A DNA stretch of 64,000 nucleotides from Hoplostethus atlanticus (GCA_034670405.1 JAXDDX010000040.1:772501-836500), one strand, 5' to 3'. Positions 1 through 12,870 are shown, counted from the stretch's first letter. The notes: a model not told the origin generated them from the letters alone. Program-made: numbers and translations.

Positions 1-3000
1 TTAGCATTAGATAACACCAATTCATCACGGTTCTCATTCAAACTGTAATTGCTTTTCCTATTTCTATTTTCCAAAGTGTGAGTGACGTTGTGCCGGGGAG
101 AACGCGGTGAAGAATAGGATACGATGTGAAAATGCAAAAAGCCTAGGTTGTTCGTTTCTGCAATTCTCTGCTCTTTATCCGTCACTCTTCACCAGCTAGC
201 AAGTGAAGAATGATTTTCTTGAATACACTGATGCTTTATTCTCATATTCCATTTAAAAATACACATCAACCTCTTCATTTTAATCTGAACTCTCCCAGTT
301 ATCTGCTATATACATTCGTTATACTGTGATGTGAACGTTGCCACTAACATTGTCTCTGATATACTCTTGCTATAGACCTGACCCTCTGCACAGCTCCAGC
401 TATGATTAGCTCTACCGGGCCGTGACATCCATGAACAGCGCTATAATGTGATACACATTGGCACGTAATACCATTTCTATGACCAGTCAATGGAATACAA
501 CACATAATTGCATGAGCACTATGTCGGCCGTGGTCACAGCATCATCTAATTTAATGGCATCTGCGCCTAAAGATTTTCACTGTCATCAGAAGAATATTGA
601 TCTCATACATTAGTGGCAATAAACCCCTGAAGCCAATTGGATTGTCAGAATGGAGCGTCGTCCCTGAATGACCTTAGTCGGGGATCTAATCCATTTTTCT
701 GATCTGAAAAGTTCTGAAGTCTCAACTTGTGATCTGTAAATGGCGCCCGGCCGTCATGTGCTGACGACTTCTAAATTCTCATCACACCCATCTCAACGGG
801 CCCAAAGAACATCCTTGCTCTCTTTAAAAAAAAAAACAACCAAGATGCTGCATTGATTTACATGCAACCCTTTTTTAGGAAACCACCAGAGATGGTGATG
901 CCCTCGTACCGCAGTTTGTTGTTTGCTGTGTGTATGCGGTTAGCAGATGGCATTCACCCTGCAGTCTTTGCTGGCACCTGTTCACTGCCCATCTGAGGCC
1001 ACCCCTAGGCTGCTGCAGGTGGGTTCACGGTTGGCATCAGAGCATGTCAATATTTCCCTTTGTCAGGATGGCTTCAACCGTCACTGCTTTAGGGGGCTAG
1101 TTCTATCCAGTTGGACTCCATCCTTAAAGCAGAAGAAGACGATGGTATGCTTATTTATGCCCTGAAGATCTGGCTTTTCATTCATATTCATACAAGTCGG
1201 TAGCAGACAAGAAAATGTAAAACCCCTGTATTTTTTTCCAGAGCTACTCCGGGAACAGCCGAGGATGTTTTTTGTCCCTTCTTTAGAGATGCCCCGTGAT
1301 TGACAGGCCATCTCGGCACCCGTGGCGCCTGCTTATGCATGCATGGGATGAGCCCCCCCGTGTGTGTGTGTGTGTGTGGGTTTGCGTCTGAAGGTGGGTT
1401 TGCGTCTGAAGGTGGACGTATGTCAGTGTGGGGGGAACAGAGAAAAGGTGTGTGAATCACTCCGGCAAACATGTTGAGCGCTATAGCTGAGTGCAGATCC
1501 TGAGGCTGTTCCAGGGAGCCAGCCTGAAAGAGATAGGGCTCAGTGGGAACACACACACACACACACACACACACTGCGGTCTGATCAATACCAGAGATGC
1601 TTTGCTTGGTTTTTGGAGCCCATCAATAACGCTACTATTCTCACCTCTTTCCCCATCATGACTACTGTCGGTTGTCTGATTAGCATGAAATCTATAGCTC
1701 ACCCACCCACTATTGTTGTGATCGTCGGCTCTCTGAGAACAGAGAACAGGGCTGCACGTGGACTGCCAACGCGGAAAATCATTTCTTATATGATTTTTAG
1801 TCCGGTGTGATACATCTACTGTGCTTGTACTTTCAGAAAGATCAAACCATTCCATCTTGTCTCGGCACAACAGGTGTACAATTACAACACCCTCTAGGAT
1901 ATCTCGCACATGGGATAGCGCAAATATCACGCCATTATTGAATAATAACAGATACAGGCAGGGCCCCGAGCTCTCCGTGGTAGAAAGTCTTCAAATCGAT
2001 GGCAAACTTCTACTCTCTGCAAGTCTCAAATTCTACAAGCCATAAAAAAACAGCCTATATTCCTATTCTAATAAGAAAAGTTGAACTGTGAAACAAATGA
2101 AATACTATATAGGCTATAGACCCCAGAAATGCTTTACACCACAATGGACTCCCATTAGATGAAGGTTAGTCCATCGCTGTGCACTAATCTTGTAGCAGAA
2201 TGGTCGTTCTCATTGTGTTAACGTATAGCAAACGTCTAACAGTGAAATTCAACCAATCCTCAATTTTGCTGGCGATCCCCTGGAGCCCCCTCAAGGACCT
2301 CAGGTTGGGGCTGTTCTATGGTGCAAGTCATCTTTCATGGCGAAGCCTTTTATTCTGAAAACCGCAAAATCGTAGAAATCTGGGTTTGCTAGTAAAAATG
2401 TGCAAGCAAGTCAACTTCCCAACTTCCTAGTAGGTAAACTTCCCACACCAATAGTTGCCACTCATCTTGATGAGCTGTCTACCTTGAAGCAGCATCTAGC
2501 CTGAGGCGGAGGTAACCGGCATCCGTGAAGCCAGCACAGGCGTTGAGGAAGCAGTTTTTTGAGTTGGTCTTGTCTTCTGCCATGGGGGTCGGAAGGAGGG
2601 GGAGCAGACTTGGCTAGGGGGTCTGGCTCCCCCAGGAGGAAAGTTTTTCAAACACATCCTATTTATTTATAGTTATCTTAATGCCAAAAAAGTTGTATAT
2701 TGGAGCTTTAGAATAGAATCCAGCCATATAAGTAGAATTGACTTCTCTGAAATTGTGTTTGTTTTTTGTGCTCTTAATTACCCTTCTCAGGTTAGGTTAG
2801 TGCACGGCGTTTGGGATGGCAGCCCGCCACCCGCTGCTCACAGGACGTGGTCAGAATGGGTCAGTGAGCGCCGTTGTGCTGTTGACGACCTGACGCCAAG
2901 AAGGTCACAGTGCCTCGTCGGCAATCACTTTCCACTATCAGGGCGAGTTGAATTATTAAGGAGGCTGCTGCAAGAGGTGAATGCTGCCCACCCCTCATAC

Positions 3001-4204
3001 CCCCCCCCCACACACACACCCATCCAAAAGCCAGAGTGCACAGATGGCCGGCCTCATCAGTGGGGTTCGTGGTGTTTATATGCGGGTGTGAGATGTACTA
3101 CTACGGGTGTCAGCCCCCGGGCCTTAATTGGGCCATTTGTACAGCCTGTTTACAAAATCCTGTCGGCAATCAAAGCAATTAATCAGGTCTCAAGGATGTT
3201 GCTTTCAATGTCTCTGATGGTCAGAGGCATCCGTACCGGTGAGAGCAATCTCTCCATCTGTCAAGACACCGCTCGTCATCACTGGATCAAGAGAGTATGT
3301 CTTTGATTAGAAAAAATCAATGCGTAACGCTGTGGAGGCTTTTCTCTGTGGGCACACAGTGTATTGAAAAGAAACCACCTGACAAAGCCATCCGCCCCGG
3401 CAGAGATACCTCCGCCTAGACCTCTTTTGTTGCACTCTATCACATAACACACAGCGAGATGGAATCTGTCCTCAAAAGTCGAAAAGCTGGCTTCCGCCGG
3501 AGACTATCTCCGGTAAACAGGACTCGAAAAATCAAGGCTGTTTATTTTTCAAGTGTCTCTTTTTCGTCATACTCTCTTGCACTTGACATCAAAGCAAGAC
3601 GTCTCGGCGTTTGCCGGTGGAGAAGTAAAAAAGATGTGTGGCAACAGCACCGCCTCAATGGGTGGCCGGCCTTGACACCGAGCTCCGCTGACATATAAAA
3701 GTATATAAAAGTTGTGAGTGGCAGCCAAGCACAGAGAGAGAAATCTCTATCTTTGCGTGCGAGACATTACGTGGGAAAAAAATGATTTGACAGCAGGTTA
3801 GGTGTCAGGGGTGGTTTAAGAGAAGCGAGGGAGGAACGATAAAGGCGGCGGGGGGGGAGATGATATCCTTCTGGGCAGCAGGGTAGAGAGGAGATTGAAC
3901 AGTACGTAGAGGTCCTGTGACTCACTGGCACTTCTACCAGACTGGACTCAAGATAGACACACACACTGATAACACAGCCCACATACAAATACATGGTATC
4001 TCAAGCACACACTGACAGCATTGCTCATGTATACATAATAAAAGTCCCTCAAACCAAGCACACACAGTATATCTCTCTCTCTCACTGACAACAAAGTTCA
4101 GCCCCACTGTTGTTCAGAGGGGGAAAAAAAGTAGAGGAGAGAGAAAGAAAAGTGAGACGGGGAGGAAAGAAAATAGGTGGGAGGGAAAGAGAGAATGTGA
4201 AGAC

Positions 4205-4240
<36 letters not shown>

Positions 4241-4651
4241 GGAGGTGAGGAGGCGGAGAGATGAGGGAAGAGGGAGGGAGTAATATAGAGAGGGAGGGTG
4301 GAGAAGAGAGGAATAAGCCACACTTGGTTGAGGGATTCCAGGGGAGCGAGGAGGGACGTTGGGATCAGGAAGCCAAACTAGAGGTCTGAGGTACGGAGGC
4401 TGAGACTGGCCAGCTGGTGAGATGGACGGATGCAACCGGGAACAAACCAGACCGTGCCGGGACGTGGACCGACACCACACCTGAACTCAAATCTCCTGAA
4501 GACCTGCTGTCACAACGCGGCACTCCCAAGCTTGCTCACTTCTGGGGTTTCTAGCCGGAGTCAGACCTGGCCTGGGATGACTGACCACTGGGGCTGAAGT
4601 CCAGTGTTGGAGGGAGTTCGCTCATAAAAGTCGTCCACTGCTGGAGGCACC
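1..4651. other. 5' flank of chrna4, no gene recognised
   Basis: No reading frame here looks like a real protein; the longest plus-strand frame (2755-3306) has no recognisable domain and no exon signals. Visible content is a GT run (1360-1378) followed by a short tandem duplication of 'GGTTTGCGTCTGAAGGT' (about 1378-1413), an AC run (1550-1575), two TATA-like boxes (3694-3710) and a long GA-rich stretch (about 4075-4320) just upstream of the chrna4 start codon. The chrna4 promoter and 5' UTR must lie here, but the transcription start cannot be fixed from sequence alone. Confidence 0.7.
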
Positions 4652-7600
4652 ATGGATCTGTCCAAGTGTTTACCGGTGATGGCCGTACTTTTCTTCACCC
4701 ATCCTTCCCAAGGTAAGTCAATTCGCCTCCTTGTCTTTTTACAGTTGCTATGCATCCTAATGTTTTGCTCAGCAACGGACGATGCTCAAGTCCCATTTAT
4801 CCTTCTATCAGAAAGACAAAGGCTTATTGAAGTCTAATCAGAAATGGTGAACAATGCAAGAAGATCATTAACGAAAACGGTTACGTAACCTCCAGCATAA
4901 AAACTTTTTAGTTCACAGTTTAGTTAATAGTTTGCATTGGATGTTTTTGGCGATGGCAACCTCCTCTGTTGCTTAGTGACCTGGCAACAGGCATCGTTGG
5001 GCTACAGCATTCACTTGTGTGAGGAAATTGGTATTTGCTGCTCATGCATTATTGACCTATGTAAGTGCATTAATCAAATGAGGACAGAACTGGGTCCAGT
5101 AGCACTGATACCAGATCACCAACCAGGATGCTTACGCGGTTTGCTTTGCTTTTAGCCCCAGGTCTCATTAAAATCAAACAATGGTTTCAATATAATCTAT
5201 CTTGGTTGCTTTTCATTCCCAAAACAAAAAAACTAGTAAATATGTACTTGTCAACACGCCTTTAACAGCATCCGAGTGTCAAACTAAGATTCTCACAAAA
5301 CTATTACAACATTTTTCCAGTCAACTGGAATAGAAAGTTACAGCATGAAAGGCGAATCCTCTCCATTGTAAGTAACTACGTAGTAGCAGGACCGGGTCTA
5401 GTGTCCACAGAGCTGTACTCAACAGTCACCTACTTCCTGTCAGGAACAGGGCCTGCAGGCTTACTGTTACTGCCTTGACCCACACGTTTTCATACCCCGG
5501 CAAACCCTGCAAGCTCTCCCATCTAAACGGTGTCAGTTACAAGGTTGCTTTGGGCTCTGATGGCGCATCCATAGATTTTTGTACCAACAGAATTTTTGCA
5601 TTAAACTGATGCGATGAAACAGATACGCCTGTGCCAGTGGGCTATTAGGCGATTTCTCTCATCTGAAAACTCGGGGACGTCTCAAGGTTGTCGAGCGTCA
5701 AACAGATTCAGGTGTGAACAGGAAGACAGGAGAAAAAAAGGAACTATATCCATTTAATAAGATATTGATCCTAAGCCTTTAAAAAATTGAGGCGGATGCC
5801 AGTTTTCAGGCAACTGAAGGACAGTCCATCAGCTTTGATTGAGTGGGTAGGAGGACCCGAGATGAAGGCCAGCAGCATACCAACAACACCTGCGCCCCCC
5901 CGTTTTAAGGGTACAACTCGCAACATCACAGCACCTTTGCCCAAGGAGGATATCTGATATAGATAGAAAGATAAATCACGGTCAATGATATATTGCCGTG
6001 CCAATAAATAACCTGCAGAGATGCACAATGGCCAGAATGGAAAAACGTCTAATTAAATAAATACAAAGCACTTTGTACTCTTCTGCGATCCTCCTCCCTT
6101 TAATTGTTCCCAGAGCTCGTTAGGTCATCCGCTGTGCTATGTGAGCCGGTTCTAAAGAGGAGGGATGTGATTGAGTTCCTCCGTCAGAGCCCAGCGGCAG
6201 AGAGACAGAGGGGAAAGACAGCGGGGGGGGGGGGGGCGCGAGGGAGGGATGAGACGTCTCGACAGATCGCTCCATCAGCATGTCAGAGACACAACGGACG
6301 TCCTCCGGTTCAAATGCATCCTTTTTCCTCTTCCTCATCCCCCGTCCCCGCTATCTGTCTCATGTAACCATATGCGACCTATGCACAATAGAGGTCACCC
6401 TCTTTTTAGATTACAGGAGTGGGTCCTAATGGCAGCATGGCTGTATGAGACAAATTCATTATAGATAGGGGTATGTAGTAGAACATGGGTGCAATAGCAC
6501 ATATGTAACCATAGTTTGTACCACTTAGAACGGCATAGTAGATAGTAGATAGTAGAGTTTATTGTAAATGTGCAAAAAGAGAAACAATTTCAACACGTGA
6601 TGGTTATAATGTTAATGACCCAAGACGAATTGATGGTCACTGTGCAAGTCTGCATAAAAAGAGCAGTGGATTACAGACAGCAGTCTTATCCCGTGTATAT
6701 GGAAACAGAGTATTGCATTTCTGATTGCACTAAACAGCTTTCAACAGAGGAAAATTATAATTATCTTCTGTTTCAAACTGATAAAAAATATCAAATGACA
6801 CACCCGTACTTATGGGCTACCGGGGCTGCTTCATCCACAGTTAGTTTCAGCTTTCCTGATGTTTGTAATCTCTTCTCTTCTCCCCTTAGTCTGTCCCCAA
6901 GGTGGACCTCGCGCCCATGCTGAGGAGAGGCTCCTCCAGGACCTGTTTGTCCGCTACAATAAGCTCTCTCGGCCCGTGGAAAACACCTCGGACGTGGTGC
7001 TAGTTCACTTCGGCCTCTCAATTGCCCAACTCATTGATGTGGTGAGCAATGCTCCACTGTTAGGTTTCATCAATAACTGAAACACGAGATATCTTTTTCA
7101 ACAAGGTTTAGGACCAGTTTACTCCATAAATTGATTTATTATGAATGTTTGACTTTATAGCTAAACACTCAAAGGGGTAGATACAGTATCGCCCACAGGA
7201 AGTGACAAATCGAAACTTAAGTGCAAAATACAAACCGTCTCCTAAACAGCAGTGAGTGTTAGATCTTTTTTGCCTCTCTCGTCCCTTTGGTTTCCTTTGG
7301 TTTCCTTTGGTTTAAAACGATCAGAGACTGTCCAGGTTGGTAAACATGAGTGTGTTGTGTGCAGTTTACTGACGTCACGTCACAGGATTTCTGGGTATTG
7401 AAGTTCAAACAGCTTTCAAACAGTTAACTTTCGCTGCCATTTGGAGCCGCCAACGTGCAAAGTTGCCTAGTGCAGCTTTAGCGTTAAATATGTTGTTGAC
7501 ATACAATATGATGACTTCCCTCGTTACACATGCCTGCTAGTGAGAGTCAACTCTGGACAAGCAAACTAGCCTGTTGTTCTCAGACACTCGCGTGATGTTG

Positions 7601-10600
7601 CCAGCAGTGGTAGAGGCATCAGCGATACAATGGGGACTCTTAAAATGGAGCGTAGCCTAATATGTTTCAACAGGTGTATCAAACAACTAATCCATCTTTA
7701 TAAATATAGGCTATTCATGTTGATTTGTTCTAGAAATTATTCATGAGTGCAGTTGGCGACTGTAATAAATGTAATTTCTAGAACATTTGATGTTTCTATA
7801 AATTCTGCTTGATGAAGACGAGTCACTTTTGTCATAACGTTCTTTTAACTTGAAAGAGGATGAACGTCTCAACGATTTTCTTTCCCCGTTTTCATGAAAT
7901 AAGGATGAGAAGAACCAGATGATGACGACAAATGTCTGGGTCAAGCAAGTATGTAACGATCAGACTCAATAGCAAGTATAAAGCTAAATTATGACCGGTA
8001 AAATTAATTTTGTGCTCATTACAGAGGATGTGTGTTCTCCTACAGGAATGGAACGATTACAAACTCCGCTGGAACCCAGAGGAATATGAGAACGTCACCT
8101 CCATCCGCATTCCCTCTGAGATCATCTGGAGGCCTGACATAGTCCTCTACAACAAGTGAGTACTGTCTTGGAAAAGTGTTGCCATTTTCAAGGCACAAAA
8201 TAATCATACAGCAACTAAAGTTTAAAGATTGATCGTTTAATTTCAACAGACGCGACGACCGGAGGGGAAAACATGAATATTCTGCAGTTCTGTAGCCAAA
8301 TATTTTGTCCTACGCCAATGTCATAAAGTAATCTAGCTGAGATAAATGTGAACAAGGTCAGCCATAATGGGTCTGGTCATAAACAAAGCTCGCTACATAG
8401 TGCAAAGCAATACATTAGGCTGGGAATTAGAGGATGAAATGGGATTGGATGTGTTTCAAAGAGTTTTTAAAGCAACTAACATGCATCAATTTGACTGATT
8501 CAGGTGGCCCGTATTTATTACATTCTAAATAAGGGAAGTCAGCTGATAAGAACAACTGGATCAGAAGCAACAGCGCGGGACAGAAGTTCCTATTGAAAGT
8601 AGTTTCAATTTTCAGGTCACCGTGTCATCACATTCATGAAACAGATGATTGTGTTTTTTAATAACCAAGGCAAATACCGAGGTTGCATTGAAGAATGAGT
8701 ATGGACTGATTATAATCAGTGAGTGACAGGTTCTCCAAGTACCGTGGGGATGTTTTACTGACACCCCAGCCAGGAGAGATTGCTACTCCTTCCGTTTCTA
8801 AATGTACATTTACAATTAACTGATTTAAATCTTAAAGGGATAGCTTGATATCTTGAATGTCAATCTGTCAATCTTTTTCTTTGCTAGGCAGTTGTCACGC
8901 GATGGGAAAAATGTTTAATTTGCCCTTCAGGTGCCAGAAAGTAGTTTATTAGCGTTTGTCATTCATTCAAACCAATGGCTACCACTAGCTGCTAGCTTGT
9001 AGCTAGTGGTAGCCATTGGTTGTAACGTGGAATGTTTTTCTTCAAATTGTAATAGGGCAAGAAAAAAATAGCCGAAATAAATAGAAAATAGAAAGTATCT
9101 TTTTAAGAACTTAGTGAGCCAGGATTATCGCCTTAAAGCGGTATTTCACTTTTGAAATAGCATTTTGAAAAAGGTGTTCCTCCTTTCTCTACCCGTCATA
9201 ACCTGCAGCGCCGACGGTGACTTTGCGGTAACCCACCTGACAAAGGCGCACCTGTTCCATGACGGTCGGATAAAATGGATGCCACCGGCCATCTACAAGT
9301 CCTCGTGTAGCATCGACGTCACCTTTTTCCCCTTTGATCAGCAAAACTGCAAGATGAAATTCGGCTCGTGGACCTACGACCGCGCCAAGATCGATCTGAT
9401 CAGCATGGCCAGCCACGTAGACCAGATGGACTACTGGGAGAGTGGCGAGTGGGTCATCGTCAATGCAGTGGGCAAGTACAATACCAAGAAGTACGAGTGC
9501 TGCACAGAGATCTACCCAGACATCACCTACTACTTCATCATCCGTAGGCTTCCGTTGTTCTACACCATAAACCTTATTATCCCCTGTCTGCTCATCTCCT
9601 GCTTGACTGTGCTGGTGTTCTACTTGCCATCGCAATGCGGGGAGAAGATCACCTTGTGTATCTCGGTGCTACTGTCCCTAACGGTGTTCCTCCTTCTGAT
9701 CACGGAGATCATACCATCTACGTCCCTGGTGATACCGCTCATTGGCGAGTACCTGCTCTTCACTATGATCTTCGTCACCCTCTCCATCATAATTACCGTC
9801 TTCGTGCTGAACGTACATCACCGATCGCCGCAAACCCACGGCATGCCTCACTGGGTGCGGAGAGTATTCCTGGACTTGGTGCCTCGGGTCCTCTTCATGA
9901 AGCGGCCGCCAGCCACGGCCAAGCAGAACTGCAAGAAGCTCATCGAGATGATGCACCGTCCAACCATGATCTCTGCAACAGGCAGCTCACAGGCATTTTG
10001 GGCAGGGTTGGAGACAGGGTTGAGACAGATGGGCCAGCTAGGGGATACACTCCCAAGCACCCCATCTGACAGCCCCAACATCCTTATGTGCTCCCCTTCT
10101 CCATCCTCCTCACCACTTGAGGTCATCAATGTGAAAGAGCATCCACTGAAAGCCCAGCTTTTCTGCCGGTCCCCGTCCAGCCAATATTCGGTTCTCCCAG
10201 CGCAACCTCCCCAATGGCGACACGACTCCTCAGCCTCATCTACTTCCCCATCCTCCACCTTGCCCCCGGCCCTGCCACTGGGCCCCCTTCGCACCCTATC
10301 CAGTGAAGAGCCAAAAACACTGGCCCCGAATGGCCGCTCGCTCAGTGTGGAGCATATGTGCGACCTCCAGAGGGAGCTTCCCCAGAGAGCTGGGCATCGC
10401 TGTCGCTCCCGCAGCTTCCAGTACTGCTGTCTGCATGACGAAGGGATGGCAGGAAGGGTAAAAAAACTAGCAGAAGCCCTAGGTGCAGAGCCCACTAAAG
10501 ACCCAAGTGCCCAGCAGGACCCCACAGTCCCCAGTATCTCCCCAGCTATGCAACGGGCCATAGAGGGAGTTCAGTACATCGCTGATCATCTCAGGGCAGA

Positions 10601-11550
10601 GGACGCTGACTTTTCAGTGAGTTTACACAATTTTATTAAGTGCAAGTAATTTCAAGTAATGCTTAAATTTCAAAAGATCTAGACATCTTACTTTTATTTA
10701 TTAGTTAGTTATTGCAAAGTGGGTTATGCCTCCTTATACCTTGATATGGATGAAATCCAGCCTGCCAGAATCATTGGTCCAGTCATGTTCTTCAGGTATT
10801 TTGATCTAATGAGATTTTTCCTCATGTTGCCAAGTCTATTTGTGGGTTACTAGTGTTGACAGTGTAAGGCTTTTTAGACGCCATTCATCAAAGAAAAAGT
10901 TAAAAGGTTCTCTTTTATTATCTGGAAAAGTGAAAATGTTCCAATTATGAAAATAATGAGCAAATGGCTTTTAAGCACATAGAACTGAGTCGCTGAGTCA
11001 CTGCAAACCTTGAGAGAGAACTGAGGGATGTTTCTGAGAGGTAATAGTGTGTACTGTAATTAGTTAAAGAAAACGATTGGTGGAAATCACTGTATACTTA
11101 AGAAAATTGATTCCAGTGACAAATCCCCCTAATTAACAAACCATTAGCCAGTTAGAAAGACAAAAAAATACTGCAATGAGCTTCACATCTCTAGACAGAA
11201 AAACCTTCAGGCAATAGGACTTCCAATAATTTGACTTTGAATTTTTCATACGCAAGACGAGGAAGGATTGACTGACATTTAGGAGATAGCTGCTTCTCAA
11301 TGGAAAGAAATCAGCCATTCGAGAGAAATCAATCTAGGGTGGAAATTGACAGCTGGTCAAAAGGAAGGCAGTGTGGCGTGAAATTTGAAATGTCCACCTC
11401 TGTTCTTCTTTTCTTCTCCACCAGGTGAAGGAGGACTGGAAGTATGTGGCTATGGTCATTGACAGGATATTCCTCTGGATGTTTGTACTGGTGTGTATAC
11501 TGGGATCTGTGGGGCTCTTTCTTCCACCGTGGCTGGCTGGAATGATCTAG
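4652..11550 (+). CDS. chrna4: neuronal nicotinic acetylcholine receptor subunit alpha-4
   Basis: Ligand-gated cation channel subunit of the Cys-loop family; alpha-4 normally assembles with beta-2 at neuronal membranes. Coding exons: 4652-4712, 6890-7041, 7904-7948, 8046-8155, 9209-10616, 11425-11550, all GT-AG and in phase, giving 633 aa (human 627). The start codon has a good context (GGCACCATGG) and opens a hydrophobic signal peptide. Visible family marks: Cys-loop cysteines near residues 156 and 170 (13 apart), vicinal CC near 220-221 that defines alpha subunits, M1 about 239-263, M2 about 269-290 with the [14 protein letters not shown] core, M3 about 301-323, then a long Ser/Pro-rich cytoplasmic loop, and M4 in the last exon. 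Alpha-4 rather than alpha-2 is indicated by loop blocks 'RSLSVEHM', 'CRSRSFQYC' and '[16 protein letters not shown]' and by the end 'LPPWLAGMI'. Teleosts can carry a and b copies; which one this is cannot be told here. Confidence 0.94.
4713..6889. other. chrna4 intron 1
   Basis: A GT-AG intron of 2.2 kb (donor GTAAGT, acceptor CCCCTTAG) between the signal-peptide exon and the first extracellular exon. No recognisable gene or clear repeat family was seen. It contains a 12-base G run (about 6224-6235) and a short triplicate of TAGATAG-type units near 6537-6556. Confidence 0.75.
7190..7482 (-). repeat. dispersed non-autonomous element, copy 1 (chrna4 intron 2)
   Basis: This segment, read on the minus strand, aligns along its length with 38011-38253. 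Shared blocks in the same order include 'GGCTCCAAATGGCAGC', 'ACTTCAATACCCAGAAATCC', 'AGGAGACGGTTTG' and 'CACTTCCTGTG'. Its outer end reads AAAGCTGCACTAGGCAA, the terminal sequence also found on the MITE at 40314-40544. No coding capacity. A 'CCTTTGGTTT' unit is triplicated inside it (about 7285-7314). Confidence 0.7.
8970..9021. repeat. perfect 21-bp inverted repeat in chrna4 intron 4
   Basis: Positions 8970-8990 are the exact reverse complement of 9001-9021, with a 10-base spacer (GCTAGCTTGT). The hairpin lies 188 bp upstream of the large exon 5. Flanking sequence (about 8835-9160, with TTAAAGGGATAG and TTAAAGCGGTAT blocks) looks like part of a larger mobile-element relic, so the hairpin is probably the centre of a foldback element rather than a host RNA. 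Confidence 0.75.
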
Positions 11551-11624
11551 ACCCTCGTCGTCATGAGCGTACCGAGTTCAAGAACACTGAACAGGAAGAC
11601 ATTTGGTCTTGTGTACAGACACAT

Positions 11625-11752
11625 TGGGCCATGCAAATTTAATTAACCGTTTAACGGATTCCCCGCCTCACTTTCAAAAAAAAAAAAGGGTTTTTTTTAG
11701 AAAAAGTGATGCAGGGCATCCGTTAAACAGGTAATTACATTTGAATGGCCTT
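11625..11752. repeat. 128-bp imperfect palindrome in probable chrna4 3' UTR
   Basis: The left arm (11625-11675) and right arm (11700-11752) are near reverse complements. Shared blocks are 'GTTTAACGGAT', 'TAATTA', 'CAAAT' and 'GGCCAT'. They are joined by an A-rich/T-rich loop, which could itself pair. It starts 75 bp after the chrna4 stop codon, so it is probably transcribed in the 3' UTR. Likely a small foldback transposable element; a structured RNA element is the alternative. Confidence 0.7.
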
Positions 11753-12329
11753 GTGCATTACTCTATTATTTATGCTTTTTGTTTCTCTCTTCAAAAAGAA
11801 CCTTTTGATAACCTGGGCAACGGCAGAACTAGGGTGAAATATCGTTCCCTGACTCCAGTGGGCATATGAATTCTTTATGAGGGCAAAAGGCCAACAGTGA
11901 AAACGTCCTTCCACACCAGTCCATCTTGACATTGAGCTGTACAGCTCAAGCTGTCACCGTCATAAAAAGGGGTTATGGATAGACTTAACCTATTTCTAAC
12001 TGCTGAAAACAGCAGTTAAAGACAGGTATACAGAGAAAAAAAAAAACTATTTGTCCAATCAAATTGATGGAATTGTCAGCTTTTGATATGAATTATGTGG
12101 AATGTAAAAAAAAAGGTGAGGTAGAGGTTTAGGTTTTAACATTCCTACAACAAACAGGCCGTCAATGACATACCTTGACAATAGCACAGTTGACAGCGCA
12201 GTAGTTTGTGAATGTATGGAAACTACCACTCATTCAGTCATTCTAATGAATAGAATAGAATTCTCACTTTTTGTCAGACATCATTTCAGCAGGCCATAAT
12301 CAAAATAATTTAGGCACTGATATTTCAAG

Positions 12330-12870
12330 TTAAAGGTGCCACATGTTGCATTACTACATTCACTTTGAGACATTGGTTAACAATTACCGTAAACAAATGA
12401 GACCATCACTGAAAAGACTGGTGGCCTCTACACAGTTTACGTTGTGTGCTACCGGGTCAGATTTGGTGGGAAAATCTGCTGGATCGCTTTACGGCACAAA
12501 GGGATATTGCTTTATGGCACAAAACAGGAAGAGGGTGCTGTTCTTCCAGCGCAAATGGAGCTACAGATTTCAGAGTGAACAAGTAGAAGGCCGATGGACA
12601 AATCACTTCCAACACTTTTATCCTCTTCAGTAAAGTCAAAGAGAAAACAAACGAGCGACGCCATGGAGGGGGAAGGGAGGACAGGAAGCAACAGGGCTTA
12701 TGGGAAATGTGGTCTTAAACACTAACAATACCACTGGTGAGAGATAGAGGCTACCAATCTTTTGGACCATGGTCTCATTTGTTTATGGTAATTATACCAA
12801 AGTATCACAATTAATGATAATGACAAGTGATATACTGGTGTGTAAATATGCTACATGCAGCACCTTTAAA
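12330..12870. mobile_element. MITE-like element with long terminal inverted repeats
   Basis: The left end reads TTAAAGGTGCCACATGTTGC and the right end, reverse-complemented, reads TTAAAGGTGCTGCATGTAGC. A second inverted pair lies inside: 12382-12406 matches the reverse complement of 12769-12793 at 24 of 25 bases. This gives about 540 bp with terminal inverted repeats of roughly 80 bp or more and no transposase. The superfamily is not assigned. Confidence 0.75.

Noticed and set aside
2755-3306. 183-residue plus-strand open frame upstream of chrna4
   Set aside because: No recognisable domain, no good start context and no splice partners; contains a C/CA-rich run.
9848-10561. 237-residue minus-strand open frame across chrna4 exon 5
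   Set aside because: It is the antisense shadow of the long chrna4 exon; the plus frame has strong family similarity and correct splice sites.
11996-12017. Hairpin TAACTGCTG/CAGCAGTTA considered as a terminator
   Set aside because: Vertebrate genes do not use such terminators; a 9-bp stem is expected by chance in this length.
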